Assembly: GCA_013141115.1 (NCBI GenBank)
Contig: JABFRP010000002.1
Span: 1,042,647-1,106,646 of the forward strand
Direction: 5' to 3'
Origin: Ferruginibacter sp.
Lineage (GTDB): Bacteria > Bacteroidota > Bacteroidia > Chitinophagales > Chitinophagaceae
Length of the DNA stretch: 64,000 bases
A model generated the notes under the pieces. The model had not been told where the DNA came from. It searched no databases and was given only the letters and a program-made list of their open reading frames with translations. Shown one piece after another: positions 7,712 through 15,999 of this stretch (position 1 is the stretch's first letter; every line of letters starts with the position of its first letter). Made by a program: the position numbers and the translations under genes.

Positions 7712-8596
7712 ATGAGTACAGTTATTGCTATTATATCAAAAAATTCAATTAGGGATATACACGGATTATTGTTAGATATTAAAAGTGAAATACCCGGTAT
7801 ACTTTACCAGTTTGGAGAAGACGAAAGTAAATATAACCCCGGTTTTCAACCAGATGTTTTTGCGTGGGTTCATCAAAAATCAACACGTTATCTTGATTGG
7901 AGCAGCGAACGAGATGAAAATTATACATGGCATTATACAGTTCGTATTCCCGCCTGTAGTAATTGCCCTATTTGGCAACTTTCATTTCTATTAATAGAAA
8001 AAATCGCTTCCTTCACTGATGGCAGGATTTTTACGGAAGAAATGGATATACAAGAAGATACTGGTTTTGATATAGCAGGATTTCAAAATTGGAAAACCCA
8101 ATTTTCCTGTGAAAAGAAACTAAAGGAAGAAATTGAATTAACTATTGACTTATCCGAATCCGAAGGCGATGTAACTATATTTGGCACGCATGCCCCTTTT
8201 ACACTCAATAAAAATATTATTAGCCTTCTAAAATCAAAGAAATCGGCAGTCAAAGAATTTGAAAAAAGAATGTTACAATTACAAAATGCTGTAATTGATG
8301 AATTATATACTAATGCAACAGATGCATTGGTAAGAAGTCAATTAAATCACAATGAATATAGGGTCAAAGTTTGTACAGGCCTTCCCTTTAATTTAGTAAT
8401 CAATGAAGGGTTAGATTATATAATTTTTTCCAAAAAAAATTGCAATGATCTGTTTTTTGTACCTGCAAAAAAAATAAGAGAAGTAATGCCAACTCAATGT
8501 TTTTTTGACGAGTATAGTTTTTTTGTTGACAATGAAAGTTTTGCAACTTGGGAAAATATTATGGAAAAGGCAAAAATGCTTCATGAAGAAGTGTAA
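7712..8596 (+). CDS. Unknown protein downstream of the type IIG enzyme
   Basis: A 294-residue soluble protein of no family I recognise. It has no signal peptide or membrane segment. The first half has a cluster of aromatic residues and SNCPIW; the middle is rich in charged helix (VKEFEKRMLQLQNAVIDELY); the C-terminal part (FFVPAKKIREVMPTQCFFDEYSFF) looks beta-rich. It starts 23 bases after the restriction-modification gene on the same strand with similarly AT-rich sequence, so cotranscription is likely. A role linked to restriction or defence is inferred from position only. Confidence 0.6.
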   Translation: MSTVIAIISKNSIRDIHGLLLDIKSEIPGILYQFGEDESKYNPGFQPDVFAWVHQKSTRYLDWSSERDENYTWHYTVRIPACSNCPIWQLSFLLIEKIASFTDGRIFTEEMDIQEDTGFDIAGFQNWKTQFSCEKKLKEEIELTIDLSESEGDVTIFGTHAPFTLNKNIISLLKSKKSAVKEFEKRMLQLQNAVIDELYTNATDALVRSQLNHNEYRVKVCTGLPFNLVINEGLDYIIFSKKNCNDLFFVPAKKIREVMPTQCFFDEYSFFVDNESFATWENIMEKAKMLHEEV

Positions 8597-8904
8597 GCCT
8601 ATTTATTAAGGCTTTAACCTGATATTTTACCCTGCAGCTGCGCCTTCGTCATTTCGGTTTTAAGGTTCCAGTAGGCGAAACGTGGCTTGCTTTTACTAAC
8701 GCCCAACCCTGAGTGTTCGAATCCTTCCGCAATTTTTGTTCTGTTGTTAATCCTATTTAAGTTAAGCCTCAAAGTAAAATAAGGACCCCGCTATTTTACT
8801 TTACCCCATCCAAAGTAAAATAAGGAAGCTGTTATTTTACTTTAAGCAGCTTGTAGTAAAATATTCCCTTCTTTCAAAATTCAAATATTCCCTACATTCA
8901 TACC
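8597..8904. other. Intergenic region with tandem inverted repeats
   Basis: 308 bases without a gene. The left part is unremarkable apart from a short tRNA T-arm-like string at 8711-8730. The right part has two tandem inverted repeats and a third half-site (8771-8863), followed by the J-domain gene. Confidence 0.6.
8771..8863 (+). promoter_or_regulatory. Tandem inverted repeats AAAGTAAAATA...TATTTTACTTT upstream of the J-domain/HIRAN operon
   Basis: Two copies of an 11-bp inverted repeat: 8771-8781 with 8792-8802, and 8812-8822 with 8833-8843. The centres differ while the arms are identical, and a third partial arm (AGTAAAATA) lies near 8855-8863. The 41-base spacing of the copies and their position 60-130 bases before the start codon suggest operators for a dimeric regulator. 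A repeat-element origin is also possible. Confidence 0.45.
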
Positions 8905-9702
8905 ATGAACCCCACCAAAGACCAACTACTGGAACAATACAACCTGTTAAGAACAGAATATATTAAACTACTTAACGACAAAGATGTACTACTAAACTGG
9001 GGTAAGCCTCAACTAGAAGCTTTGTACAGTACAAGAATTGGTGTGTACCAGATTGAACGCCTGCAAATGCAGCTACGCATACAGGCAATGAAAAGAAAAA
9101 TTGAATTGGTGCAGGGAGCCGTCAACAGAAATGAACCTTTTGATGTAAACGAAATTGAACTGCAGGTAGGTGAAGAACTCGCAAGAGCAGAGCAACATAT
9201 TATGGAGCAGGCGTTGGATATTGAAAAAGCAAAGTCATTACTAACCAATTTAGATACTCCGCAACGGAGTGCCGAGTTAAGAACTTTGTTTAAACAACTT
9301 GCTAAGCAATTACATCCCGATGCTAACCCCGGGCTTACAGCCGAACAAACAGAAATATGGCACTTAGTAAAAGATGCTTATGAAAGTGGCGACCTTGAAA
9401 AACTGAAAGCATTACAAGTAGTGTACGAAAAAGAAATTAACAATCTGCAACAGGCAGAGCGGTTGCTTACGGAGGAGGAATTAAGTTTGCGGAATGAATC
9501 GCTAAAAGAAGGTGTACGTATTTTAAATGAAGAGTTAAAAAATATAAAATCTGTTTTTCCTTTTACCATTGAGCAGCAGATAAAAGACGAAACCTGGGTA
9601 GAAACAGAAGCGGCACAAATAAAAAAAGATATTGCAGCGCTTTCAGATTATGAAAATGAATTAGTACAAAACTATACAGATTTAATTAATGCACATGGAT
9701 GA
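8905..9702 (+). CDS. Coiled-coil protein with a J-domain-like segment
   Basis: A 265-residue cytoplasmic protein. Residues about 122-170 match a DnaJ J-domain: helix FKQLAKQL, then the H137-P138-D139 loop motif that stimulates DnaK ATPase, then a second helix ending GDLEKLKAL. Flanking regions are long charged coiled coils (residues 35-115 and 170-260). It lacks the Gly/Phe and zinc-finger parts of true DnaJ, so it is a specialised J-protein that would recruit DnaK to a specific client. The downstream HIRAN gene overlaps its end, which makes a shared function likely. Confidence 0.75.
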   Translation: MNPTKDQLLEQYNLLRTEYIKLLNDKDVLLNWGKPQLEALYSTRIGVYQIERLQMQLRIQAMKRKIELVQGAVNRNEPFDVNEIELQVGEELARAEQHIMEQALDIEKAKSLLTNLDTPQRSAELRTLFKQLAKQLHPDANPGLTAEQTEIWHLVKDAYESGDLEKLKALQVVYEKEINNLQQAERLLTEEELSLRNESLKEGVRILNEELKNIKSVFPFTIEQQIKDETWVETEAAQIKKDIAALSDYENELVQNYTDLINAHG

Positions 9703-10084
9703 GAACCAAAGCCTGATAAAAGTAAATCCCGGATTACTGGCTGCATTAGGCAGTGGCGCTATCAGCATCAATGTAATGCCCAAAGAAATATTAGTGCTGG
9801 AATGTATTGTAGCTGGTACATCTTTTAGAAAATTAGATGACGTGGAAGCGGAATTAAAATCAGAAGTAAAACTGGAGGTAAAAAGGGATGCCAAAAATAA
9901 GTTTGATGACTGGGCAGTAGCATTGCATTTTGGTAAAACAAACATAGGCTATATACCCCGTGATAAAAATGAAGTAATAGCAAGATTGATGGATGCAGGC
10001 AAACATTTTTTTGCTGTTGTTACTGCTAAAGAATGGGAAGGTAACTGGCTAAGGCTGGAGGTGAAAGTGTATTTGAAAGATTAA
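9689..10084 (+). CDS. HIRAN domain protein
   Basis: A 131-residue stand-alone HIRAN protein. The domain covers residues about 37-131: AGTSFRKLDDVE, LEVKRDAKNKFDDWAVALHFG, then IGYIPRDKNEVIARLMDAGK, the typical HIRAN core. HIRAN domains bind DNA ends, notably free 3' ends in HLTF, and are found in repair helicases and nucleases. Here no helicase is fused. The start is either 9689 or the in-frame ATG at 9695; both overlap the J-domain gene (14 or 8 bases), so the two are translationally coupled. A role in DNA-damage sensing is inferred. Confidence 0.85.
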   Translation: MHMDENQSLIKVNPGLLAALGSGAISINVMPKEILVLECIVAGTSFRKLDDVEAELKSEVKLEVKRDAKNKFDDWAVALHFGKTNIGYIPRDKNEVIARLMDAGKHFFAVVTAKEWEGNWLRLEVKVYLKD

Positions 10085-10255
10085 TTCCGGCTCAACACAT
10101 CTGCAAATACGGCTCATTTATGCCTGATTTTGAGCCATAACAATACGGCAATGAGTAAATAAAACAAAGAATTTAAAAGAGTAAAAGGCCTCTTGTAATA
10201 AAAGCTTAAGCTATAGAAGTTGTACAAAATTTGAAGCGGTTAAAACAACCTATTT

Positions 10256-10840
10256 CTAATACTCCGGAAACTGGGATGCCGGCACCCTTATAATGGTGTT
10301 GGTTGGGTTCATCACATGCTTGTCTTTAAAATCCTGGCTGGTTTCAAAACCGGTACCATTAATGATCTGCATTTTGGTTCTTATCCGTACTGGTTTATCG
10401 GTATAAAACTGGTAAGTGGGGCGGTTTCTGTCCCAGTATAATTCATCGCAATAAAGTGTATCGCCATTTTTTAAACCTATAAAACGTACGCTGTCCTTTA
10501 GTAAAATTTTACTTTGGCTTTCTATATACCGGGCATATTTAGCATCCAGTATACTTTCAATTTTAGTGCTGTCGTTATAAAAATCTACATGTATCTTTTT
10601 AGGAAATTCTATGTAAGGCATGGTATCACTTTGCACCCGCAGCATTAACGGCGATACCAGCACGGCTTTAGCTTTGCCCGCCAGCGTATAATTAATATTT
10701 ACGGTAACGGCTTCCTCTACCCCTAATTTTTTTTTAGCAAGGTTATCAATATCCTGTTTACTGTTTTCGCAGGCCAATAAAAAAGTGCAGCCTAAAATAA
10801 AGGCTGCACTTAATTGTATATACACATTTTTAAAGATCAT
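10256..10840 (-). CDS. lptC: LPS export protein LptC (lipoprotein)
   Basis: A 194-residue LptC-like protein. It begins with a lipoprotein signal whose lipobox ends LLAC at C24, a common variation in Bacteroidota. The rest is a beta-jellyroll with the family segment DAKYARYIESQSKILLKDSVRF and NGDTLYCDELYWDRNRP. LptC sits in the inner membrane and passes LPS from the LptBFG transporter to LptA. It is the last gene of a minus-strand run, two bases after the stop of the outer-membrane protein gene. Confidence 0.85.
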   Translation of the reverse strand: MIFKNVYIQLSAAFILGCTFLLACENSKQDIDNLAKKKLGVEEAVTVNINYTLAGKAKAVLVSPLMLRVQSDTMPYIEFPKKIHVDFYNDSTKIESILDAKYARYIESQSKILLKDSVRFIGLKNGDTLYCDELYWDRNRPTYQFYTDKPVRIRTKMQIINGTGFETSQDFKDKHVMNPTNTIIRVPASQFPEY

Positions 10841-10842
10841 GC

Positions 10843-12168
10843 TTAATTGTACTTGCGTTTTGCAAACCAGCGGGCATTCATAGATACACCAATACTAAAA
10901 CGGATGGTGTTTTCTTTTAGGTTAGTTTTTTTATCACCTCTGCCGCCCACTTCCAAAGCAGTGTTTAGCGTTACATATTCGCCACTGTAGTTTAAATATT
11001 TTAAAGAAGTTAATGGCATACCTGTACCCAAAGTAAAGGCATAATCGGGGCGATTGCTGCCGGTTTTAATATAATCGGGGCCGTAATAAAAACCTGCCCT
11101 GTACTTTACAAAATTGAAATATTTTTTAACCGGTGTACCTATTTTGGCAGGATAGTACTGGCCTCCAGCTCTTATTACCCAACTATTTTGCACTGGGTCA
11201 GCTTCGCCGGGATAGCTGTATTTACTCCAACTGGTCATTTCGTAATCGGCACCAAATACCCAATGTTCATCCTGGTAAGTAAATCCGGCGCCAAATGATG
11301 AAGGATATTCAATTTTACCTTTTACATCATTTTTTTCATACACACTATCAATACGGTAGGTTGACAAATTAGCGTCGTATTCAAAAGTTTCGTTTAAAGC
11401 ATCTGTAGTTACATTTATCTGCTGTTGCAAATTACCGTAAACGCCCAATCGCAAAATTTTTGGATATTCTTTTTTCTTGTCTTTATTTAAAACAATATCA
11501 TATTGCAAACCTCCTGTAATTAACAGGCCGCCAAAAGTGCCCTTTTTCTCTGTGTTAGATTTTTTATAGATCACTGTATCGTTTACAAACATTTTTCTGG
11601 TACTATAATCTTTATTACCAAATAAATAGCCGGCACTAATACCAAAACTTAATTTTTTTATTTTTAAGCCAGTACCAATAAATGCCTGGTTGGCACCGCC
11701 GGTACCTTCGTATAAAGTGTACAGGCTATCAATGCTGGTTCTGCCTGGCACACCAATTTTATAATTAATTTTTGTAACCGGCTTTAAACCAAAGTTCATT
11801 CCCCAGGCAATATCTTTCTTGCGCATTTTTTCTGTAGTTAACGGAAACGCCAGTTGCAGATATGAAAATATGGTGTTGGTGGTACTGAATTTTTTTACGG
11901 GGTTGGCGCTTTTTAAAGTCCTCACATCTATTTCGCCACCAATATCAAAAATGGTAAGGGGTACACTGGCCAGTGTTGCCGGATTTACAAAATTTACGCT
12001 TGTATAATCAATATTAGCTGCAGAAACACCTCCCATGCCACGTGCAAAAACATTGCGGTTGGGGGTAATATCACCTAAACCATAACGGGAATAGGGAGAA
12101 TTTTCTTGTGCAAAAACCGCTGTATGAAAGCCACATGCCACAAAAAGTACGGGTATAAATTTAGTCAT
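10843..12168 (-). CDS. Outer-membrane beta-barrel protein (porin-like), unknown specificity
   Basis: A 441-residue protein using the ATG at 12168, which gives a clean signal peptide (TKFIPVLFVACGFHTAVFAQ). The upstream-extended frame would overlap coaX deeply. The mature part starts NSPYSRYGLGD and has the alternating hydrophobic strands and ARGMGGVSAA and VNFVNPATLAS segments of Bacteroidota outer-membrane barrels of the FadL-like/OMPP1 type. It overlaps the end of coaX by 8 bases and is followed two bases later by lptC, so all three are cotranscribed. Transport substrate unknown. Confidence 0.75.
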   Translation of the reverse strand: MTKFIPVLFVACGFHTAVFAQENSPYSRYGLGDITPNRNVFARGMGGVSAANIDYTSVNFVNPATLASVPLTIFDIGGEIDVRTLKSANPVKKFSTTNTIFSYLQLAFPLTTEKMRKKDIAWGMNFGLKPVTKINYKIGVPGRTSIDSLYTLYEGTGGANQAFIGTGLKIKKLSFGISAGYLFGNKDYSTRKMFVNDTVIYKKSNTEKKGTFGGLLITGGLQYDIVLNKDKKKEYPKILRLGVYGNLQQQINVTTDALNETFEYDANLSTYRIDSVYEKNDVKGKIEYPSSFGAGFTYQDEHWVFGADYEMTSWSKYSYPGEADPVQNSWVIRAGGQYYPAKIGTPVKKYFNFVKYRAGFYYGPDYIKTGSNRPDYAFTLGTGMPLTSLKYLNYSGEYVTLNTALEVGGRGDKKTNLKENTIRFSIGVSMNARWFAKRKYN

Positions 12169-12892
12169 TGTTAGTTTCGCTAAGTGCATAAAGTCCTTTA
12201 AATAAAAAATTACTGTCGGCAAATATCCTGTTTTTAAGCCGACGAGCAAAATAGGTGCAATCACCCCCGGTTAAAACCACGTTAAAGTTGCCGTATTTTT
12301 GGGCATATTCATCAATAAATCCGTCCATTTCATAGGCAATTCCGGCAATTACACCACTTTGCATATTTGTTTTGGTATCGTACCCAATTACCGGAAAATT
12401 CCACTCTGCCTGTACCAAAGGCAGCTTTGCGGTAAACACCTGCATGGCTTTAAAGCGCATTTCCATACCTGGCGAAATGCTGCCGCCCAAAAACTGGTGG
12501 TATTGATTAATAAAATTATACGTAATGCAGGTACCCAGGCCAATTACCAGGTTATTTTTACCGGGATAAAAATGTACGGCTGCGGCGCTAAGTGCCAGCC
12601 TGTCGGCCCCAATAGTTTCGGGCTTACCAACAGCTGTGGTAAAATTGGCTTTAGTAAAATGCGATATTTTATGAAATTTTGTTTTTGAAGCCAGAAAAGT
12701 TTCCAGTGCCGGGTTATGATTGATAACTGAAGAGAGTATTGTTTTTTGTGGCTGGTGAACAGCTATCAACCGCTCAATAGTAAACATTTCATCGTTGGGC
12801 AATACAATCTCCTCTACAAAAGTATCTACATTAAAAACGGCCACTTTTAAACGGGTGTTCCCAAAGTCGAGGCAAAGTGTTTTATTGTTCAT
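12161..12892 (-). CDS. coaX: Type III pantothenate kinase
   Basis: A 243-residue CoaX, the first enzyme of coenzyme A synthesis: ATP-dependent phosphorylation of pantothenate. Actin-like fold motifs are present: D9-x-GNT (LDFGNTRLK), GADRLA at residues 95-100, and GTCITYN near 120-126, followed by GGSISPGMEMR. Type III enzymes need a monovalent cation and are not inhibited by CoA. Upstream are a LON-domain gene and a GT2 gene on the same strand; the end overlaps the outer-membrane protein gene by 8 bases. Confidence 0.92.
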   Translation of the reverse strand: MNNKTLCLDFGNTRLKVAVFNVDTFVEEIVLPNDEMFTIERLIAVHQPQKTILSSVINHNPALETFLASKTKFHKISHFTKANFTTAVGKPETIGADRLALSAAAVHFYPGKNNLVIGLGTCITYNFINQYHQFLGGSISPGMEMRFKAMQVFTAKLPLVQAEWNFPVIGYDTKTNMQSGVIAGIAYEMDGFIDEYAQKYGNFNVVLTGGDCTYFARRLKNRIFADSNFLFKGLYALSETNND

Positions 12893-12915
12893 GGTTTATA
12901 GTTGATGGTTCATAG
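12891..12915. repeat. Two imperfect 11-bp direct repeats at the coaX start
   Basis: ATGGTTTATAG (12891-12901) and ATGGTTCATAG (12905-12915) differ by one base with a 14-base period. They abut the coaX start codon. Such short leader repeats before start codons occur in Bacteroidota; any role is unknown. Confidence 0.5.
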
Positions 12916-12941
12916 AAAAGATTTTTTTCAAATGTTGCCTC

Positions 12942-13580
12942 TTATAAATTATCAAACCCTTTTAAGTTTTTAAAATGTCCGTTCAGCTGCACCCGTTCTT
13001 TTAAAGTTTCCATTTCAGCAATTACAGGTATTACTTTTTTAAGATGACGTTTTAAATATTCCTGGCGTTGCAATTCGTGTAGCAGTTGCAGTAGTTCATA
13101 TTCTTCAGCTAACGAAAGGCCGGCATGATGTGCCACATCATAACTCCACAATGCTGCATCAGGTTTTTTAAACTCTTTACTTATTTTAAGCAACTTATGT
13201 AATTCTCTTATGGCCGCAACAATATTTTGCATTAACACCTTGTTACCCATTTCAATATTTTCGGGATAAGATACAATAGCACCGCTGTATAATTTTTCGG
13301 GCAACTCTTTTATTAATTCCAACACAGTAAACACTTCCAGTCCTTCTGTTTTAATATCCATCTTGCCATCATCATACACGGTGGTAATTTCCAGCACTTT
13401 TACCAACGTGCCGGTCTCATTCATTTTATTATCAATAACCGGTGGAATACCAAAAGGCTTTTTAGTTTCAAAGCACTCTGTTATCAACTGCTTATATTGC
13501 GGTTCAAAAATATGCAGGTTCAGTTGTTCGCCGGGGTAAACAACAATACCAAGTGGAAATATGGGAATAAAGTTGGTCAA
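12942..13580 (-). CDS. LON-substrate-binding domain protein (protease-less)
   Basis: A 212-residue protein matching the N-terminal substrate-binding domain of Lon protease (PIFPLGIVVYPGE and LHIFEPQYKQLI at the start, then IDNKMNETGTLVKVLEI). It has no AAA+ or protease domain, so it is the stand-alone LON type. The start is a TTG at 13580 overlapping the stop of the GT2 gene (TTGA), which fits because the family normally begins right at this motif. Function uncertain; possibly substrate recruitment to a protease. Confidence 0.85.
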   Translation of the reverse strand: MTNFIPIFPLGIVVYPGEQLNLHIFEPQYKQLITECFETKKPFGIPPVIDNKMNETGTLVKVLEITTVYDDGKMDIKTEGLEVFTVLELIKELPEKLYSGAIVSYPENIEMGNKVLMQNIVAAIRELHKLLKISKEFKKPDAALWSYDVAHHAGLSLAEEYELLQLLHELQRQEYLKRHLKKVIPVIAEMETLKERVQLNGHFKNLKGFDNL

Positions 13581-14338
13581 TTTTTTGGACTGTTTTTATT
13601 CATCTCTTTTAAAAAACTATATTTTAAAAAGGTGTACCAGGCGGTGGTTTTAGCAATCAGGTAACCTTCCCAACCATCTAAAAAGCCAAGGCGTAAAATA
13701 TAATATTGAAAAAAGGTTAAGCCGGGTGCCATACGCAATTTAAAAAAGCTGGCCTGCTTGCCCTGCAACTGGTATTTTGTAGCGTTTAGTTTGGCGTAAG
13801 CCACCGTTTTACTAATGTACTCATCAATATGCTGTGTGGTGTAATGCAATACATTACCTGGCAGTTGCACTACTTTTGTTTGGTGGCTTAATGTTAGCCC
13901 TTCATGCACCGCAGCATTATTCCACTTTACTTTATTGCGGTTAAACAAACGGATATGTTTATCGCCAGACCACTCGCCGTAGCGTATCCATTTATTGCAA
14001 AAAAAATTTTTGAATTTAAAATTGTATACCGTGTGCTCATCCTTTAACTCCAGTTGCGTAATGGCTGCTTTAAGCTGCTCATCAACAGCTTCATCTGCAT
14101 CCAGGTTTAATATCCAGTTGTACTTTGCAACATCAATACCTTTGTTCTTATTTTGGCCATAACCATCCCAGGTTGTAGCAATAATGCTTGCCCCAAAGTT
14201 TTTACAAATTTCAATGGTGTTATCAGTGCTTCCACTATCCACTACAATAATATCATCGGTAATACCCTGCAGGCTTTGCAGCGTTGTACCAATAATATGA
14301 GCTTCGTTTTTGGTTATAATAACTACCGATAGTGGCAT
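13577..14338 (-). CDS. Glycosyltransferase family 2 (WaaE/KdtX-like)
   Basis: A 253-residue GT-A glycosyltransferase: SVVIITKNEAHIIG at the start, VVDSGSTDNT, and the metal-binding DADE at LNLDADEAV. The order and length match the LPS-core GT2 proteins (WaaE/KdtX), with the C-terminal WEGYLIAKTTAWYTFLKY that is typical. It probably adds a sugar to the LPS core in the cytoplasm. It heads the operon that runs through LON-like, coaX, the outer-membrane protein and lptC. Confidence 0.85.
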   Translation of the reverse strand: MPLSVVIITKNEAHIIGTTLQSLQGITDDIIVVDSGSTDNTIEICKNFGASIIATTWDGYGQNKNKGIDVAKYNWILNLDADEAVDEQLKAAITQLELKDEHTVYNFKFKNFFCNKWIRYGEWSGDKHIRLFNRNKVKWNNAAVHEGLTLSHQTKVVQLPGNVLHYTTQHIDEYISKTVAYAKLNATKYQLQGKQASFFKLRMAPGLTFFQYYILRLGFLDGWEGYLIAKTTAWYTFLKYSFLKEMNKNSPKN

Positions 14339-14425
14339 TGTTGTATTTAAAGTGAATCTGCAACTCCTCTTTGCAAAGAAACAATAAAGAGCAACAACTT
14401 AAACGCCTGCTCAAAATTAATTTGT

Positions 14426-14432
14426 TACTTTG
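14426..14432 (+). promoter_or_regulatory. Candidate -7 promoter box upstream of meaB
   Basis: TACTTTG followed by C, five bases before the start codon at 14437, matching the Bacteroidota -7 pattern (TAnnTTTG-like). A leaderless or nearly leaderless transcript is implied if functional. Confidence 0.35.
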
Positions 14433-14436
14433 CCTT

Positions 14437-15330
14437 ATGTGGCAACAACAGTTAAACGAAATACAACAAGGCAATAATAAAACACTGGCCCGCTGTATTT
14501 CGCTTATTGAAAATGAAGTGCCTGATTATGAAAAGCTGCTGGAGCAATTACCTTTTTCCAATACCCCTGTTATTGGCATTACAGGCCCGCCTGGTGCCGG
14601 TAAAAGTACATTAGTAGATGCTTTAATTGCATTGTTGATTGCTGATGATAAGAAGGTAGGTGTTCTTTGTGTTGATCCTTCTTCTCCCTTTAATTTAGGC
14701 GCTTTACTGGGCGACCGCATACGCATGAGCGAATGGTACAACAACCCCAATGTTTTCATTCGCTCACTGGCTACAAGGGGTTCTTTAGGTGGCTTACACC
14801 CAAAAATTATTGAGATAAGTGATCTGTTAAAAGCTGCACCATTTGATTACATTATTGTAGAAACAGTGGGTGTGGGACAAAGCGAAGTTGAAATAGCAGG
14901 GCTGGCAGATGTAACCGTGGTAGTAGTGGTACCCGAGGCCGGTGACGAAGTACAAACCATGAAGGCGGGGTTAATGGAAATTGCCGATGTGTTTGTGGTT
15001 AATAAGGCCGACAGGCCCGATGCGAATGCATTTGTAAAAAACTTACGCCTGATGCTTGCCCCGGCTTTTAATAATCCTGCAGTACCGGTACCAGTTGTAA
15101 AAACATCGGCATCGCAAAAAAAAGGTATTGAAGAATTGTGGAAAGCTGTTGTTAACAGTAAAGAACAAATTACAGGCAATAAGCAACATTTTTGGCTGCT
15201 GGCAGAAAAGGCCTATCATTTAATAGAACAAAAACGCATGCAGGATGTTAGCAAAGAAGATTTAAAAAATAAAATTATTATGGAAGGAAGTAATTTTAAC
15301 TTGTATCAATTTATAAAAAAATATTACTGA
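14437..15330 (+). CDS. meaB: Methylmalonyl-CoA mutase-associated GTPase MeaB
   Basis: A 297-residue G3E-family GTPase. The ATG at 14437 is preferred to an earlier start at 14371 because it leaves out a non-conserved N-terminus and lies just after a promoter-like box. Motifs: P-loop ITGPPGAGKST at residues about 48-58, ETVGVGQSE switch region, and NKAD. MeaB protects and loads adenosylcobalamin onto methylmalonyl-CoA mutase. The mutase itself is not in this window. The downstream CDGSH gene overlaps by one base (TGATG). Confidence 0.92.
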   Translation: MWQQQLNEIQQGNNKTLARCISLIENEVPDYEKLLEQLPFSNTPVIGITGPPGAGKSTLVDALIALLIADDKKVGVLCVDPSSPFNLGALLGDRIRMSEWYNNPNVFIRSLATRGSLGGLHPKIIEISDLLKAAPFDYIIVETVGVGQSEVEIAGLADVTVVVVVPEAGDEVQTMKAGLMEIADVFVVNKADRPDANAFVKNLRLMLAPAFNNPAVPVPVVKTSASQKKGIEELWKAVVNSKEQITGNKQHFWLLAEKAYHLIEQKRMQDVSKEDLKNKIIMEGSNFNLYQFIKKYY

Positions 15331-15638
15331 TGGAAATGATACCGAATAAAAATCTGCCACATGTTGCAGCAAAGCAACCTGCCATGGTAAAAGTAGTGCC
15401 CGGCAAAATTTACTCCTGGTGTACTTGCGGCCTTAGCGAAAAACAACCTTTTTGCGATGGCACCCATAAAAGAATTGAACCAATAATAAACGAACAGGGA
15501 GAACCCGTAATGCCTTACCGTAGTTTAAAAGTGGAATTTGAAAAAGAAGAAGAAGTGTGGTTTTGCCAATGCAAACAAACTAAAAATCCACCCTATTGCG
15601 ATGGAAGCCATAAGATGCTGCCTAAAGATGAGCTGTAA
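15330..15638 (+). CDS. CDGSH iron-sulfur domain protein with two CDGSH motifs
   Basis: A 102-residue protein with two 2Fe-2S CDGSH centres: C31, C33, C42, H46 (ending FCDGTH) and C79, C81, C90, H94 (ending YCDGSH). Both have the complete three-cysteine, one-histidine set. The two-motif arrangement is the MiNT/bacterial type. Probable role in iron-sulfur transfer or redox sensing. Its start shares a base with the stop of meaB, so the two are translated from one transcript. Confidence 0.9.
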   Translation: MEMIPNKNLPHVAAKQPAMVKVVPGKIYSWCTCGLSEKQPFCDGTHKRIEPIINEQGEPVMPYRSLKVEFEKEEEVWFCQCKQTKNPPYCDGSHKMLPKDEL

Positions 15639-15652
15639 AAACCGGGTGGGAT

Positions 15653-15877
15653 TTACTCTTCAAATTTTCTATTGTTTTTCCACCATTGGTAGCCAACAAC
15701 GCCAACAATAGCAAATGGCGCCATCATTAAATATAAAATACCCTGGTTTAATCCTTTAGCAGGTTTTTCGCCCAACTGCGAAGCAGTTTTTGTACAAACA
15801 GAACACTGTGCTTTGCCTGCCGGAGTAAAAACAGTAATAAAAAAAGTAACTGCCAGTATGGTGATGAATTTTTGCAT
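15653..15877 (-). CDS. Small signal-peptide plus membrane protein
   Basis: A 74-residue protein. It has an N-terminal signal peptide (hydrophobic ILAVTFFITVF, cleavage near GKAQ), then CSVC, a short acidic/Gly region, one transmembrane helix (ILYLMMAPFAIVGVVGY), and a basic C-terminal tail. This is a compact pattern repeatedly seen in Bacteroidota. A CxxC right after the signal peptide suggests a redox or metal role, unproven. Convergent with the CDGSH gene. Confidence 0.65.
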   Translation of the reverse strand: MQKFITILAVTFFITVFTPAGKAQCSVCTKTASQLGEKPAKGLNQGILYLMMAPFAIVGVVGYQWWKNNRKFEE

Positions 15878-15973
15878 TTAATACAGCAAAGTTAACAAAC
15901 AAAACCTGCGTTTCAGCCAATTGTTTAACTAAAAATTTAAAAAAAGGCAGCGGCTAAAACTTAAAGTTGTTTT

Positions 15974-15980
15974 TACTTTG
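15974..15980 (+). promoter_or_regulatory. Candidate -7 promoter box upstream of the TPR gene
   Basis: TACTTTG 20 bases before the ATG at 16000, in a 122-base gap between divergent genes; matches the TA(n)TTTG pattern seen before several other genes here. Confidence 0.35.
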
Positions 15981-15999
15981 TCTCAAAATATATTAATAC

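Noticed and set aside
8711..8730. A TTCGAATCC string like a tRNA T-arm, possibly an attachment site
   Set aside because: The 5' half of a tRNA is absent, the stem is imperfect, and no matching copy lies on the left side of the accessory region.
10111..10136. Short GGCTCA/TGAGCC hairpin after the HIRAN gene as a terminator
   Set aside because: Only a 6-bp stem with a 14-base loop and no T-tract.
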